A stretch of DNA of 64,000 nucleotides from Streptococcaceae bacterium ESL0729. GTDB lineage: Bacteria > Bacillota > Bacilli > Lactobacillales > Streptococcaceae. The DNA lies in the NCBI GenBank assembly GCA_029391995.1, contig CP113924.1, forward strand, positions 396,001 to 460,000, in the 5' to 3' direction. A program made the translations under genes and the position numbers. This document shows positions 51,329 to 61,555 of the stretch, piece by piece (within the stretch, counting starts at the first letter, position 1; every line of letters begins with the position of its first letter). Under the pieces are notes generated by a model that saw only the letters and a program-made list of their open reading frames with translations, ran no database searches and was not told the DNA's origin.

Positions 51329-51713
51329 GAGACGCTGGAAAAATGTTACCTTCATCAATTCCCTAGAATTTGCCTGGTCAGGTATCCTGACAGCCTTCAA
51401 GGAGGAGAGAAATTTTAAGAGTCATATCTTCTCTGGGCTTCTGGTGCTTCTTTTGGGTATTCTTCTAGGGATATCGAAATTTGAGTGGTTGTTCATTTTT
51501 CTAAGTATCTTTCTAGTAATTGCAGCTGAGTTAATCAATTCTGCCATTGAAAATGTTGTAGACTTGGCCAGTGATTATCACTTTAATATGCTGGCCAAAA
51601 AATCAAAGGATATGGCAGCAGGAGCGGTTTTAGTTTTGTCGATATTTGCTATGATAGTTGGCTTGTTTGTTTTTTTACCTAAGTTGCTTCAACTTCTGGC
51701 AAACACTTTTTAA
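51312..51713 (+). CDS. dgkA: Undecaprenol kinase / diacylglycerol kinase
   Basis: 133-aa membrane enzyme with three helices. The family signature [18 protein letters not shown] is present, along with [18 protein letters not shown]. In Gram-positives it phosphorylates undecaprenol. It overlaps ybeY by 17 bases, which implies translational coupling. Confidence 0.95.
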   Translation: MALKDKRRWKNVTFINSLEFAWSGILTAFKEERNFKSHIFSGLLVLLLGILLGISKFEWLFIFLSIFLVIAAELINSAIENVVDLASDYHFNMLAKKSKDMAAGAVLVLSIFAMIVGLFVFLPKLLQLLANTF

Positions 51714-51743
51714 AATTTTTTTAAAAGATAAAGGAGATTTATT

Positions 51744-52193
51744 ATGTCAAACTACAATAAATTTAGTGACCAAGAACTACGTGATAGACTAACCAAGGAA
51801 GAATACGAAGTAACTCAAAACTCTGCTACAGAAAGAGCCTTTACAGGAAAATATGATGACTTTTTTGACAAGGGTCTCTATGTTGATATTGTAAGTGGTG
51901 AACCCCTCTTCACATCAGAAGACAAGTACAACTCAGGTTGCGGTTGGCCAGCCTTTACTAAACCTGTTGAAAAAGCAAGTGTCAAAGAAAAAAGAGATAG
52001 GTCTTATGGTATGGAACGCGTTGAGGTTAGAAGTAGCGAAGGCGACTCTCACCTAGGCCATGTCTTTACTGATGGCCCAAGGGACCGCGGTGGTCTAAGA
52101 TATTGCATTAATTCAGCAGCCCTAAAATTTATCCCCTATGATGAATTGGACCAAGAAGGTTACGGGGACTACAAGAAACTTTTTAAAGATTAA
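51744..52193 (+). CDS. msrB: Peptide-methionine (R)-S-oxide reductase
   Basis: Repairs oxidised methionine. 149 aa. GCGWPAF (C66) and catalytic RYCIN (C121) are present. The CxxC zinc pairs found in many MsrB proteins are absent, so this is the zinc-free form. AAGGAGA precedes the ATG. Confidence 0.96.
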   Translation: MSNYNKFSDQELRDRLTKEEYEVTQNSATERAFTGKYDDFFDKGLYVDIVSGEPLFTSEDKYNSGCGWPAFTKPVEKASVKEKRDRSYGMERVEVRSSEGDSHLGHVFTDGPRDRGGLRYCINSAALKFIPYDELDQEGYGDYKKLFKD

Positions 52194-52219
52194 AGCAAAA
52201 TTATTAAAGAAGGAGATTT

Positions 52220-53119
52220 ATGACATTTAAATCAGGATTTGTTGCAATTGTTGGTCGTCCAAATGTTGGTAAGTCAACATTTATGAACCATGTAATGGGT
52301 CAAAAAATTGCAATCATGAGCGACAAGGCTCAAACAACAAGAAATAAAATCCAAGGTATTTATACAACAGATAAGGAGCAGATTGTTTTTATTGATACTC
52401 CAGGTATCCATAAGCCTAAAACTGCCCTTGGAGATTACATGGTTGAGGCAGCTTACAGTGCCCTGCGTGAAGTTGATGTGATTATTTTCATGGTTGCAGC
52501 TGACGAAGAGCGTGGTAAGGGTGATGATATGATTATTGAACGCCTAAAACAAAGTAAGACCCCAGTTGTACTTGTTATTAATAAGATTGATAAAATTCAT
52601 CCTGATCAATTATTTAAGGTGATTGAGGACTATTCTAGTCAGATGGATTTTGCGGATGTCATTCCAATTTCAGCCCTACAAGGAAATAACACAAGCCGCC
52701 TCCTCGACCTTCTTTCTGACAAGCTTGATGAAGGACCTCAGTACTTCCCAGAAGACATGATTACTGACCATCCTGAACGCTTTTTGGTCAGTGAGATGAT
52801 TCGTGAGAAGGTGCTCCAACTTACCCGTGAGGAAGTACCCCACTCAGTAGCCGTTGTGACTGATTCCATGCGTCATGAGGAAGAGGGAGCAAAACTTCAT
52901 ATCATGGCAACAGTTGTTGTTGAAAGAAAAAGCCAAAAGGGCATTATCATTGGGAAAAATGGTTCCATGCTTAAAAAAGTGGGAACTTTAGCCCGTAAGG
53001 ATATTGAGGCCATGCTTGGTGAAAAAGTCTACCTTGAACTTTGGGTAAAGGTTAAGAAGGACTGGCGTGACAAACGTTTTGACCTCCAAGACTTTGGATA
53101 TAGAAATGATGACTATTAA
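52220..53119 (+). CDS. era: GTPase Era
   Basis: Ribosome-assembly GTPase that binds the 16S 3' end. 299 aa. G1 [10 protein letters not shown]3 [13 protein letters not shown] and the C-terminal KH domain ([11 protein letters not shown]) are present. AGAAGGAG precedes the ATG. Confidence 0.97.
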   Translation: MTFKSGFVAIVGRPNVGKSTFMNHVMGQKIAIMSDKAQTTRNKIQGIYTTDKEQIVFIDTPGIHKPKTALGDYMVEAAYSALREVDVIIFMVAADEERGKGDDMIIERLKQSKTPVVLVINKIDKIHPDQLFKVIEDYSSQMDFADVIPISALQGNNTSRLLDLLSDKLDEGPQYFPEDMITDHPERFLVSEMIREKVLQLTREEVPHSVAVVTDSMRHEEEGAKLHIMATVVVERKSQKGIIIGKNGSMLKKVGTLARKDIEAMLGEKVYLELWVKVKKDWRDKRFDLQDFGYRNDDY

Positions 53120-53145
53120 ATTCTAGGTTTCCTAGAATTTTTTCT
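53118..53145 (+). terminator. Terminator of era
   Basis: AAATTCTAGG-ttt-CCTAGAATTT with T-run, starting within the stop codon. Confidence 0.85.
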
Positions 53146-53178
53146 ATTAGCATAAATAATCAGGGAGGAAAGAGTAGG

Positions 53179-54024
53179 ATGCCAGAATTACCAGAAGTTG
53201 AAAATGTACGCAGGGGGCTTGAAAGACTTGTCAGAGGGAAGAAAATAACCTCGGTTAGCCTTGCCTACCCCAGGATGATTCTCACAGGGGCAGAAGAGTT
53301 TGAAGAGGCCTTGATTGGTCAAGTCGTTGAGTCAGTCGGTCGTAGGGGAAAATACCTTATCCTAAGACTAAGTAACAATGTTGTTATCAGCCACCTAAGG
53401 ATGGAAGGCAAATACAATTTATACCAAGGTGAGGTGCCCTTCAACAAGCACTACCATGTCTTTATTGGCTTTGATGATGGGTCAACCCTGGTTTACCAGG
53501 ACGTAAGGAAGTTTGGTACCATGGAACTTATGGATGAAGGGGCTTTAGGTAATTACTTTTTAGCCAAAAAAATTGGACCAGAACCTACTCCAAATGATTT
53601 TAAACTCGATGATTTTTACCACAAGCTCCATAAGTCAAAAAAAATCATCAAACCCTATTTGTTAGACCAAACTCTTGTAGCAGGTCTTGGAAATATCTAT
53701 GTGGATGAAGTTCTTTGGCTGGCCAAAATTTTCCCAGGTGACCCAGCTAACATCATTCCTCGTGAAAAAATTGCTGCCCTTCGAGAGGCCATTATTGAAG
53801 TTTTAGAGGAATCAATTAGGCTTGGGGGAAGTAGCATTAGGACCTATAAGAATGCCTTGGGTGACGAGGGAAGCTACCAGGACAAGCTGCAGGTTTACGG
53901 AAAAGTCGGCCTTCCCTGCCCTAGGTGTGGCACGCCCATTGAAAAATTCAAGCTTTCAGGCCGGGGGACCCACTTTTGTCCCCACTGCCAGCCCAGTCTA
54001 AGGGAGTTGAGTACAAATGACTAA
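53179..54024 (+). CDS. mutM: Formamidopyrimidine-DNA glycosylase
   Basis: Removes 8-oxoguanine from DNA. 281 aa. Catalytic N-terminal Pro-Glu (MPELPEVENVRRGL), helix-2-turn-helix region and the C-terminal zinc finger CPRC...CPHC are intact. It overlaps coaE by eight bases. Confidence 0.97.
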   Translation: MPELPEVENVRRGLERLVRGKKITSVSLAYPRMILTGAEEFEEALIGQVVESVGRRGKYLILRLSNNVVISHLRMEGKYNLYQGEVPFNKHYHVFIGFDDGSTLVYQDVRKFGTMELMDEGALGNYFLAKKIGPEPTPNDFKLDDFYHKLHKSKKIIKPYLLDQTLVAGLGNIYVDEVLWLAKIFPGDPANIIPREKIAALREAIIEVLEESIRLGGSSIRTYKNALGDEGSYQDKLQVYGKVGLPCPRCGTPIEKFKLSGRGTHFCPHCQPSLRELSTND

Positions 54025-54622
54025 GGTTATCGGTTTGACAGGTGGGATAGCTTGTGGAAAATCAACAGTGGATTGTTTTTTACGGGAGTTGGGCTATGAG
54101 GTAATTGACGCCGATCAGGTGGTCCATGACCTGCAAAAACAGGGCCAAGCCCTTTATCAGGTGATAAAAAAAGAGCTAGGTCCATCTTTTATCCAGGAAG
54201 ACGGAGAGCTTGATCGTAAGAAGATATCCGACTATGTTTTTGCGGATAAAAAAAGACTAGAAAAAATATCCCTAATCCAAAATAAGATTATAAGGGAAAA
54301 TCTGTCCCAAAGAAGGCAGGAACTTTTAGAAGCAGATCTGATAAATAATAAGGGTCAGGGTATCATTTTTATGGATATTCCCTTGCTTTTTGAAGGCAAA
54401 TACGACTATTTTAATCAAGTTTGGTTGGTTTATGTTCCTAAAGATATCCAACTTGCAAGACTTATGAAAAGAAATAATTTGAGTGCAAAAGAAGCCCAAA
54501 AAAGAATTGATAGTCAAATGCCCCTTGAAGAAAAAAGGAAGCTTGCTGACAGGATTATAGACAACTCAGCTTCTGTAGACATGACCAAGGTGCAGGTCGA
54601 AAATCTCTTGAAATCCTTGTGA
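54017..54622 (+). CDS. coaE: Dephospho-CoA kinase
   Basis: Last step of CoA synthesis. 201 aa. P-loop GLTGGIACGKST, the DADQVVHDL segment and the PLLFE motif are all present. Coupled to mutM by overlap, as in other streptococci. Confidence 0.96.
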   Translation: MTKVIGLTGGIACGKSTVDCFLRELGYEVIDADQVVHDLQKQGQALYQVIKKELGPSFIQEDGELDRKKISDYVFADKKRLEKISLIQNKIIRENLSQRRQELLEADLINNKGQGIIFMDIPLLFEGKYDYFNQVWLVYVPKDIQLARLMKRNNLSAKEAQKRIDSQMPLEEKRKLADRIIDNSASVDMTKVQVENLLKSL

Positions 54623-54723
54623 CTAGCCTTGACAAGACGGAGCTTTAAAAGTATAGTAGCTGGGTTGGCTGATTATCAGTTGGTTAATCTAAGTATAAGT
54701 AATATTGGAAAAAGAGATTTTAG

Positions 54724-54870
54724 ATGCGTGTAAAGATAAACTTAAGATGTAGTGAATGTGCTAGTAAAAACTATATTACTAGTAAAAATAAGAGTAGCCA
54801 TCCTGAAAAAGTTAAGGTATTAAAGTATTGCCCCAAGGAAAGAAAGGTGACCATTCACGAGGAAGCCTAA
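54724..54870 (+). CDS. rpmG: 50S ribosomal protein L33
   Basis: A 48-aa frame: [20 protein letters not shown] continues to [15 protein letters not shown]. This is L33 of the lactococcal/streptococcal type. The first zinc pair (CSEC) is present. The second is incomplete (YCPKE, one Cys only), a partly zinc-free form. It is short but flanked by a terminator and matches the family over its whole length. Confidence 0.92.
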   Translation: MRVKINLRCSECASKNYITSKNKSSHPEKVKVLKYCPKERKVTIHEEA

Positions 54871-54890
54871 AAAACTTAAGGTCAATAAGT

Positions 54891-54921
54891 AAAAAGAAGC
54901 TCAGTTAGCTTCTTTTTTTTA
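54891..54921 (+). terminator. Terminator of rpmG
   Basis: AAAAAGAAGCT-cagtt-AGCTTCTTTTTTTT. Confidence 0.88.
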
Positions 54922-54981
54922 GCCCTGAAAAGTGGTACAATTGGAGACAGTTATTTTATTAAGATATAAACCGAGGTTCCG

Positions 54982-56226
54982 ATGAAAACCGTACTAAAAA
55001 AAAGAAATTTTGTAAATTATTCAATCCTAATCCCCTATTTCGTTCTATCGATTATTGGATTAGTTGTTGTCTACTCAACGACTGCCCCCTTGCAGGTTGA
55101 CGCTGGGGGAAATCCAGCTGCACAGGTCATCTCCCAGACCATATTTTGGATACTGAGTCTGATTATAATCTATATTCTTTATCATTTGAAATTAAGCTTT
55201 TTGCGTAATACTGGCCTGATAAAATTTATCATGTGGGCTGAAATTGGTCTCTTGATAGTTGCCAGGTTCTTTGCACCAGAAGTTAACGGGGCCCATGGGT
55301 GGATTCTTATTGGTAAGTTTTCTGTCCAGCCCGTTGAGTATTTGAAGATACTAATTGTCTGGCAGTTGGCAGCAACTTTTGCCAAAAACCAGGATGAAAT
55401 TTACCAGGAAGATATTAAAGGTGCCTTTAAAGGTGGCTGGTTGGGTCAATTTTTACTGAGTGCCATTTTGATTGGGATGATGCCTGATATGGGGAATCTA
55501 ATCTTGATTTTTGGAATTGTGGCTGTTATGATTTTTTCAAGTGGTATAAGTAAGGGTTGGTTTAATATGGCCTTCTTACTTGGATCTTGTGGCCTCTTCT
55601 TTGGTTATTTGATTCTTAAGCTTACAGGTGGGAATCTATTTGGTGGTCCCCTTAGCCGTTTTGCCTATATCAATAAGCGGTTAATCGCCTTCTTAAATCC
55701 CTTTGAAGACGTGAGCGATGCTGGTCACCAGATGGCAAATAGCTATTATGCCATCAGTAATGGTGGTTGGTTTGGTCGAGGTTTAGGAAACAGCGTCCAA
55801 AAGAAAGGTTATCTACCGGAAGCCTCAACGGACTTTGTTTACTCAATTGTCATCGAAGAATTTGGTCTCATCCTAGCCCTTGTCATCCTAGCCCTCCTCT
55901 TCTTCCTAATCCTAAGAATCATGCAGGTGGGTATTAAATCTAAGGACCCCTTTAATTCAATGATGTGTATTGGAGTAGCAGCACTCTTCCTCATGCAGGT
56001 CTTTGTTAATGTTGGTGGTTTGTCTGGCTTGATTCCAGAAACAGGAGTGACCTTCCCCTTTTTATCTCAGGGAGGAAACAGTCTTTTGATTTTATCAGTT
56101 GGTGTTGGTTTTGTTTTAAACATAAGTGCTGATGAAAAAAGACGGGAACTGGTTACCTTGGCTGAACAATACGAGATGCAAGAAGAGTTACTAAGTGAAA
56201 TAGAATTTGAAGAAAGAGAATCTTAA
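54982..56226 (+). CDS. ftsW: Septal peptidoglycan polymerase FtsW (SEDS family)
   Basis: 414 aa, about ten membrane helices. SEDS features: VVVYSTTAP after the first helix, GLGNSVQKKGYLPEASTDFVYSIVIEE and GVTFPFLSQGGNSL. It makes septal glycan chains with a class B PBP. Extended -10 TGGTACAAT (54933-54941) lies just after the rpmG terminator. RodA is the alternative but the sequence context favours FtsW. Confidence 0.9.
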   Translation: MKTVLKKRNFVNYSILIPYFVLSIIGLVVVYSTTAPLQVDAGGNPAAQVISQTIFWILSLIIIYILYHLKLSFLRNTGLIKFIMWAEIGLLIVARFFAPEVNGAHGWILIGKFSVQPVEYLKILIVWQLAATFAKNQDEIYQEDIKGAFKGGWLGQFLLSAILIGMMPDMGNLILIFGIVAVMIFSSGISKGWFNMAFLLGSCGLFFGYLILKLTGGNLFGGPLSRFAYINKRLIAFLNPFEDVSDAGHQMANSYYAISNGGWFGRGLGNSVQKKGYLPEASTDFVYSIVIEEFGLILALVILALLFFLILRIMQVGIKSKDPFNSMMCIGVAALFLMQVFVNVGGLSGLIPETGVTFPFLSQGGNSLLILSVGVGFVLNISADEKRRELVTLAEQYEMQEELLSEIEFEERES

Positions 56227-56318
56227 TTATAGGTTTTCTTTTTTATTGCAAGTGAAAGTTCTTGAATTTTTAGCCAATAATGGCTAAAATGGGCTTTTCA
56301 AACATAAGAGGAATGAAG

Positions 56319-57296
56319 ATGAAAATTAAACATATAACCCCCATGGGATATTGCTACGGGGTGATTGACGCCATGGTTATTGCAAAAAATGTGGCCATGG
56401 ATGAATCCCTACCAAGGCCTATTTATATTCTTGGAATGATTGTTCATAATGCCCATGTGACAAGTGCCTTTGAAAGTATTGGCATTAAGACTGTTGACGG
56501 TCACAATCGCTTGGAGATAATTGATAAAATTGACTCAGGAACAGTTATTTTTACGGCCCACGGTATAAGTGATCAGGTCAGAAAGAAGGCTGATGAAAAG
56601 GGGCTTGTAACCATCGATGCCAGCTGTCCTGATGTCTTAATAACCCATGAAATTGTTCGCAAGAAGATTGAAGATGGAAAGACGGTCATCTATATTGGTA
56701 AGGAAGGCCACCCAGAACCTGAAGGAGTTCTTGGGATTTCAGACACAAAGATTCATCTAATCTCAAAGGAAGCTCAAATTGCTGATTTGGAGATTGAAGG
56801 TGATATTTTTGTAACCAATCAGACAACCATGAGCATGTGGGATGTTGAAGATATTATGAATGCCACCTTAAAGAAATACCCGCAAGCAGAAATTCATAGG
56901 GATATCTGTCAGGCGACCAATGAACGTCAAAGGGCTGTAGCCGAGCAGGCTGTGGGTTGCGATTTAACCATAGTTGTTGGTGACCCAAGAAGTAATAATA
57001 GTAACCGCCTGGCTCAAGTTTCCAAGGAGCAGGCAGGCGTTCCTGCCTACCGAGTGGCTGATGTCAGTGAAATTGAGCCTGAATGGCTTGAAGGTGTGGA
57101 AACAATAGCAGTAACGGCTGGGGCTTCGACTCCGACAGCGGTGGTGCGTGAGGTCATTAATTTCCTTGAAACTTACGAGGGGCAAAAGGAAGAAAGTAAG
57201 GTTGAATCTGAAGACATTCTGCCCCGTGGTGGCGTTAGGGACCTTACCAAAAAAAGACAAAGAAGGCTTGAAAAATTAAGGGAGCAAAATCAATAA
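56319..57296 (+). CDS. ispH: 4-hydroxy-3-methylbut-2-enyl diphosphate reductase
   Basis: Last enzyme of the MEP isoprenoid pathway, an [Fe-S] enzyme. 325 aa from ATG 56319, with AAGAGGA seven bases upstream; earlier ATGs lack such spacing. The three cluster cysteines are C12 (GYCYG), C103 (DASCPD) and C197 (DICQAT). TNQTTMS, the HG of TAHG and SNNSNRL are also present. About 35 basic residues extend the C terminus. A hairpin TTTTAGCC/GGCTAAAA (56268-56289) lies upstream. Confidence 0.93.
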   Translation: MKIKHITPMGYCYGVIDAMVIAKNVAMDESLPRPIYILGMIVHNAHVTSAFESIGIKTVDGHNRLEIIDKIDSGTVIFTAHGISDQVRKKADEKGLVTIDASCPDVLITHEIVRKKIEDGKTVIYIGKEGHPEPEGVLGISDTKIHLISKEAQIADLEIEGDIFVTNQTTMSMWDVEDIMNATLKKYPQAEIHRDICQATNERQRAVAEQAVGCDLTIVVGDPRSNNSNRLAQVSKEQAGVPAYRVADVSEIEPEWLEGVETIAVTAGASTPTAVVREVINFLETYEGQKEESKVESEDILPRGGVRDLTKKRQRRLEKLREQNQ

Positions 57297-57304
57297 ATTA
57301 TTTG

Positions 57305-57338
57305 GGTCAATCCTTTAGCTTAGGGGATTGACTTTTTT
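57305..57338 (+). terminator. Terminator of ispH
   Basis: GTCAATCC pairs with GGATTGAC and a T-run follows. Confidence 0.8.
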
Positions 57339-57366
57339 CCTTCGACGAGGCTCAAGATGTTTTTCC

Positions 57367-57394
57367 TTTACTAACTTTAATTTTGTGGTATAAT
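57367..57394 (+). promoter_or_regulatory. dnaG-rpoD promoter
   Basis: TTTACT (57367-57372), 16-base spacer, and TATAAT (57389-57394) with TGG extension. Confidence 0.7.
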
Positions 57395-57439
57395 AGAATT
57401 TGGTTATTTGTGCCCTTTTTTGGTTAGGAGGTGATAAAT

Positions 57440-59251
57440 ATGGCAAAACTTGACCGAGAAGAGATTGCGGTCATTAAATCGAGTGTTAATATTGTAGATG
57501 TTATTTCTCAATACGTAGCCCTGACCAAGACAGGTAGGAATTATTTAGGTCTTTGTCCCTTCCACGGTGAAAAAACCCCGAGTTTTAATGTAAATTCAGA
57601 CAAGCAGTTCTATCACTGCTTTGGTTGTGGTAAGTCAGGAGATGTCATAAAATTCCTTGAGGACTACAAGCAGATAAGTTTTTTAGACAGCGTTAAGGAA
57701 GTAGCAGCATACGCTGGAATAAATTTGGAGTTTGAAGAAGAAACTAGACGGGAAAATCCCCATCAAAGTCTCCTTGATATTCACGCCCAGGCCAGCAAAT
57801 TTTACCACATGGTTCTCACCTCTACTGAGGCTGGAAAAAAGGCCAAGGAGTATCTTTATGCCAGAGGAATTGATGACCAGATAATAGAACAATTTGGAAT
57901 CGGTCTGGCTCCAAATGAAGCTGATCTTTTATATCAGTTTTTGTCCAATAAGTTTGAAGAGAAGGTCTTATCTGAGTCAGGTCTTTTTACTTTTACGGAG
58001 AATAAAATATTTGATTCCTTTCGTAATAGGATAATGTTTCCCCTGGCCAATGATTACAATCATATTATTGCCTTTTCTGGTCGTATTTGGACGGAGCAGG
58101 CAGCTGACAAGAAGGAAGCCAAGTATAAGAATTCCCCAGCAACCCCTATTTTTAACAAAAGTTATGAACTTTATAATTTAAATAGGGCCAAGGCATCTAT
58201 TAGTAAATCTAGGGAAGTCTATCTGATGGAAGGTTTTATGGATGTTATAGCTGCTTATAAGACTGGCGTAGCTAATGTGGTAGCAACCATGGGTACAGCC
58301 CTTACAAGTCATCATGTTAAAAAACTCGAAAGAACTGCCAGTAATTTTATCCTTCTTTATGACGGGGATAAGGCAGGACAGAATGCAGCCTACAAATCAC
58401 TTTCCCTTTTGGCTGGTAAAAAGGTTCAGATTGTACAGATTCCTGACAATCTAGACCCCGATGAGTATGAAAAAAGATATCCAGGTGCCCTTAAAAATCT
58501 TATGGAAAGGGGAAAGGTGAGTGAGGTTGAATTTTTAATCGACTACCTAAAACCTTTACCCCAGGCAAGCCTTGATGAAGAGAGTAATTTTTTAGATAAG
58601 ATTATTCCTTTGATTGCTAGTGAATTAAGTACAGCCAAGCAGAGTGCCTACCTTAATAAACTGGAAGGTCTTCTACCAACTTTTAACTACCAAAAACTTG
58701 AGGAATTAGTTAGAAGGCAGGAGAATGCAAATCAAATTAATGGTGGAGCCCAGCAGAACTGGCCACAAAATGTTAAGAGACAAGCGATAAGTCGTCCGGC
58801 TAATCTTGTTGAAGGAGACCAGACTTCAAGGCTTACTCGTTTAGAAAGAACAGAGCAATACCTGCTTCAAAGGTTGATCTCCCATCCTTATTTGCTTAAC
58901 GAAATAATGGATGATGAGGATTTTTCCTTTAGGCATAAAAATTACCAGAAGCTCTTTGAGGCAGTAATCCTTCAGTATATGTCTTTGGAAAGAATCGATG
59001 AAACCCAGTTGGTCCACAGCCTACCAGAGGACTTATCCAATCTGTGGTATCAGATGAAGTCCCTTAATTTACCCAAGCAGCTAGCCAAGGAAGAGATAAA
59101 AGATGTTCTTAAAACATTTATTAGGGAAAATAAACTTTTAAAGCTTGAGGACTTGAAAAGACAGCTGGATGTAGCCAAAAAGGCTGGTAATTTAGAAAAA
59201 GAAATGGAACTTACCCTAGAGTTTATAAAACAAAAGAAACTTTTAGATTAA
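57440..59251 (+). CDS. dnaG: DNA primase
   Basis: Makes RNA primers for replication. 603 aa from ATG 57440, with TAGGAGGTGAT upstream; a GTG at 57431 lies inside that site. Zinc ligands C39, H42, C60, C63 ([11 protein letters not shown] and CFGCGKSG) and the TOPRIM domain ([20 protein letters not shown]) are followed by the C-terminal helicase-binding part. First gene of the dnaG-rpoD operon. Confidence 0.97.
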   Translation: MAKLDREEIAVIKSSVNIVDVISQYVALTKTGRNYLGLCPFHGEKTPSFNVNSDKQFYHCFGCGKSGDVIKFLEDYKQISFLDSVKEVAAYAGINLEFEEETRRENPHQSLLDIHAQASKFYHMVLTSTEAGKKAKEYLYARGIDDQIIEQFGIGLAPNEADLLYQFLSNKFEEKVLSESGLFTFTENKIFDSFRNRIMFPLANDYNHIIAFSGRIWTEQAADKKEAKYKNSPATPIFNKSYELYNLNRAKASISKSREVYLMEGFMDVIAAYKTGVANVVATMGTALTSHHVKKLERTASNFILLYDGDKAGQNAAYKSLSLLAGKKVQIVQIPDNLDPDEYEKRYPGALKNLMERGKVSEVEFLIDYLKPLPQASLDEESNFLDKIIPLIASELSTAKQSAYLNKLEGLLPTFNYQKLEELVRRQENANQINGGAQQNWPQNVKRQAISRPANLVEGDQTSRLTRLERTEQYLLQRLISHPYLLNEIMDDEDFSFRHKNYQKLFEAVILQYMSLERIDETQLVHSLPEDLSNLWYQMKSLNLPKQLAKEEIKDVLKTFIRENKLLKLEDLKRQLDVAKKAGNLEKEMELTLEFIKQKKLLD

Positions 59252-59261
59252 GGAGATAAAT

Positions 59262-60377
59262 TTGACAACTAAGAAAAATGTAAAAAAAGATGTAACAAGT
59301 GTTGATATTGCTATCGCAAACTTTATCCGTGCCCACAAGGCTGAAGGAATTGTTGTTGATGATGTCCTAACTAAAGATTTAGTGGCAAGTTTAGAGCTTG
59401 AAGCTGATAAGATTGATGATGTCCTTCAAAGGGTTCAAGATGCTGGAATTTCAATTGTCGATAAGGACGGTAATCCAAGCTCAATGGCCCTTAAGGATGA
59501 TCCAAAACTTGGCCAAGAGTCAGATGAGGATTTAACAGCTGCAGCTGGTGTTAAGATTGATGATCCAGTTCGTATGTACCTTAAGGAAATTGGCCGTGTT
59601 TCTCTTTTAACCATGGAAGAAGAAACAGCTCTTGCTGAGGCTATTGTAGCTGGTGATGAATTTGCCAAGCAAAGTCTAGCTGAAGCCAACCTTCGTTTGG
59701 TTGTAAGTATTGCTAAGCGTTATGTGGGCCGTGGCATGCAGTTTCTTGATTTGATTCAAGAAGGTAACATGGGTCTTATGAAGGCTGTTGAAAAATTTGA
59801 CCATACTAAAGGTTTCAAATTCTCAACCTATGCGACTTGGTGGATTCGTCAGGCCATCACTCGTGCCATCGCAGACCAGGCTCGTACCATTCGTATCCCG
59901 GTCCACATGGTTGAAACCATCAACAAATTGATCCGCATCCAACGTCAACTACTTCAAGACTTGGGCCGCGAACCAACCCCAGAAGAAATCGGGGAAAAGA
60001 TGGATATGGCACCAGACAAGGTGCGTGAAATTCTTAAAATTGCTCAAGAACCCGTAAGTCTTGAAACACCAATTGGAGAAGAAGATGATAGCCGCCTTGG
60101 TGACTTCATTGAAGATGAGGTTATTGAAAATCCCGTTGACCACACAACTCGTGTTATCTTGCGTGAGCAACTTGACGAAGTCTTAGATACCTTGACTGAC
60201 CGTGAGGAAAATGTTCTTCGCCTGCGTTTTGGTATTGATGACGGAAAAATGCGTACCCTTGAAGAAGTAGGTAAGGTCTTTGACGTTACCCGCGAGCGTA
60301 TCCGCCAAATCGAAGCTAAAGCCCTTCGTAAATTACGCCACCCAAGCCGCAGCAAACGTCTTAAGGACTTCCTATAA
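59262..60377 (+). CDS. rpoD: Primary sigma factor RpoD
   Basis: Housekeeping sigma-70. 371 aa, starting at TTG 59262 with AAGGAG upstream. Region 1.1 is short, region 2 has [18 protein letters not shown], and region 4.2 has [20 protein letters not shown]. It follows dnaG by ten bases. Confidence 0.97.
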   Translation: MTTKKNVKKDVTSVDIAIANFIRAHKAEGIVVDDVLTKDLVASLELEADKIDDVLQRVQDAGISIVDKDGNPSSMALKDDPKLGQESDEDLTAAAGVKIDDPVRMYLKEIGRVSLLTMEEETALAEAIVAGDEFAKQSLAEANLRLVVSIAKRYVGRGMQFLDLIQEGNMGLMKAVEKFDHTKGFKFSTYATWWIRQAITRAIADQARTIRIPVHMVETINKLIRIQRQLLQDLGREPTPEEIGEKMDMAPDKVREILKIAQEPVSLETPIGEEDDSRLGDFIEDEVIENPVDHTTRVILREQLDEVLDTLTDREENVLRLRFGIDDGKMRTLEEVGKVFDVTRERIRQIEAKALRKLRHPSRSKRLKDFL

Positions 60378-60418
60378 TTTTTACCTGATAAAGGCTATAA
60401 TCCAAAGGAGAAAATAAA

Positions 60419-60751
60419 ATGGCTGATAAATATACTACAGAAGAAGTTGAAGCAATCAAGGATAAAATCCTTACTGCCCTTGAATCAGTGATTGACCCAG
60501 AGCTTGGGGTTGATATTATCAATCTCGGCCTTGTATATGAAATTTCTTTTGAAGACAACGGCTTCACAGAAATTAAGATGACCCTAACAACTATGGGTTG
60601 CCCTCTGGCTGATATTCTAACTGATCAGATTCATGACGCCCTAAAAGAAGTTCCAGAAGTTACCGAATCAGAAGTAAAACTAGTTTGGTATCCAGCCTGG
60701 ACTGTTGACAAGATGAGCCGCTACGCTCGTATTGCTCTAGGGATTAGATAA
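60419..60751 (+). CDS. DUF59/MIP18-type metal-sulfur cluster assembly factor
   Basis: 110 aa. IDPELGVDIINLGLVY and the conserved Cys in MTLTTMGCPLAD fit the PaaD/SufT-like family involved in Fe-S protein maturation. CCAAAGGAG precedes the ATG. It follows rpoD by 41 bases and is probably on the same transcript. Confidence 0.88.
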   Translation: MADKYTTEEVEAIKDKILTALESVIDPELGVDIINLGLVYEISFEDNGFTEIKMTLTTMGCPLADILTDQIHDALKEVPEVTESEVKLVWYPAWTVDKMSRYARIALGIR

Positions 60752-60756
60752 ATAAG

Positions 60757-60796
60757 AATCCACCCTTACAGAACAGAAGTAGGGGTGGATTTTTGA
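60757..60796 (+). terminator. Terminator after the DUF59 gene
   Basis: AATCCACCCT pairs with AGGGGTGGATT and a T-run follows. Confidence 0.8.
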
Positions 60797-60901
60797 TAAT
60801 ATGCATCTATTCTGTAACCAAAAAGTAACTTACGAGGAAAATTTTTTTATGATAGACTGGCAAGGTTGTTTAAAATAATAAAAATTTTAAGGAGTTATTA
60901 C

Positions 60902-61357
60902 ATGCCAGAAAATAAAAAACAAGGAATCTTTTTTACAGTTATTATGTGCTTTTTAATGGTCACAGGAATGAGCATCTACAACCTATCCTTACACAATGAT
61001 TTGACCATGGGCAATTTTTTCGTGGGTCTTGTCCCAGGTTTTATTGTGGCCTTTTTCTTAGATGTGGTAGTTGTAGGACCTATTGCTAAAAAAGTAGCCT
61101 TCAATTTACCTTTTGTTAATAAAAATAAAAAAATCCAACTTATCCTTTCAATCTCAACCTGTATGGTTCTTGGAATGGTATCTTTCATGTCGATTTTTGG
61201 CCTAGTCCTTGAAGCAGGCCTTTCATCTCTTAATATTCACAGCTACCTCAAGGCTTGGATTATGAATTTCATCATGGCCTTGCCCCTACAATTAGTAGTG
61301 GTCGGTCCCATCTCGCGCACCCTGCTTACTGGTCTTAAAAAACAAGGAATCTTATAG
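60902..61357 (+). CDS. DUF2798 membrane protein
   Basis: 151 aa from ATG 60902 (PENKKQGIFF), with AAGGAG upstream; a longer frame has no ribosome site. It has four membrane helices in two similar halves, each ending with a VVVGPI-type motif (VVVVGPIAKK and VVVGPISRT). This shows the internal duplication of DUF2798 proteins. Function unknown. Confidence 0.82.
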   Translation: MPENKKQGIFFTVIMCFLMVTGMSIYNLSLHNDLTMGNFFVGLVPGFIVAFFLDVVVVGPIAKKVAFNLPFVNKNKKIQLILSISTCMVLGMVSFMSIFGLVLEAGLSSLNIHSYLKAWIMNFIMALPLQLVVVGPISRTLLTGLKKQGIL

Positions 61358-61381
61358 AAGGATCGATGATCCTTTTTTTCT
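61356..61381 (+). terminator. Terminator of the DUF2798 gene
   Basis: AAGGATC-gat-GATCCTT followed by seven T. Confidence 0.85.
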
Positions 61382-61418
61382 TATAAAAAAATCTAATTAA
61401 ATATTTTACAAATTTAAG

Positions 61419-61533
61419 TTAATCGGTTGACATATAACCTGGATTAGTATATTCTATATTTAAAGAAAACGTTTTCTAAAAAAATAATCAACTAGATTAA
61501 TATTTTTTTGGCCTATATATTAACCGGTTGACA
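61419..61533 (+). promoter_or_regulatory. Promoter, twin operators and cre-like site of the second sucrose operon
   Basis: -35 TTGACA (61427-61432), 17-base spacer, -10 TATTCT (61450-61455). Two near-identical operators TTAAyCGGTTGACA occur at 61419-61432 (over the -35) and 61520-61533, 101 bp apart. Between them lies a perfect palindrome AGAAAACGTTTTCT (61464-61477), a cre-like site just downstream of the -10. The operators differ from the ScrR type (core CCGG instead of ACGT), so a separate LacI-family repressor is expected. Confidence 0.7.
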
Positions 61534-61555
61534 TACGTGAGGAAGTTTATTTATT

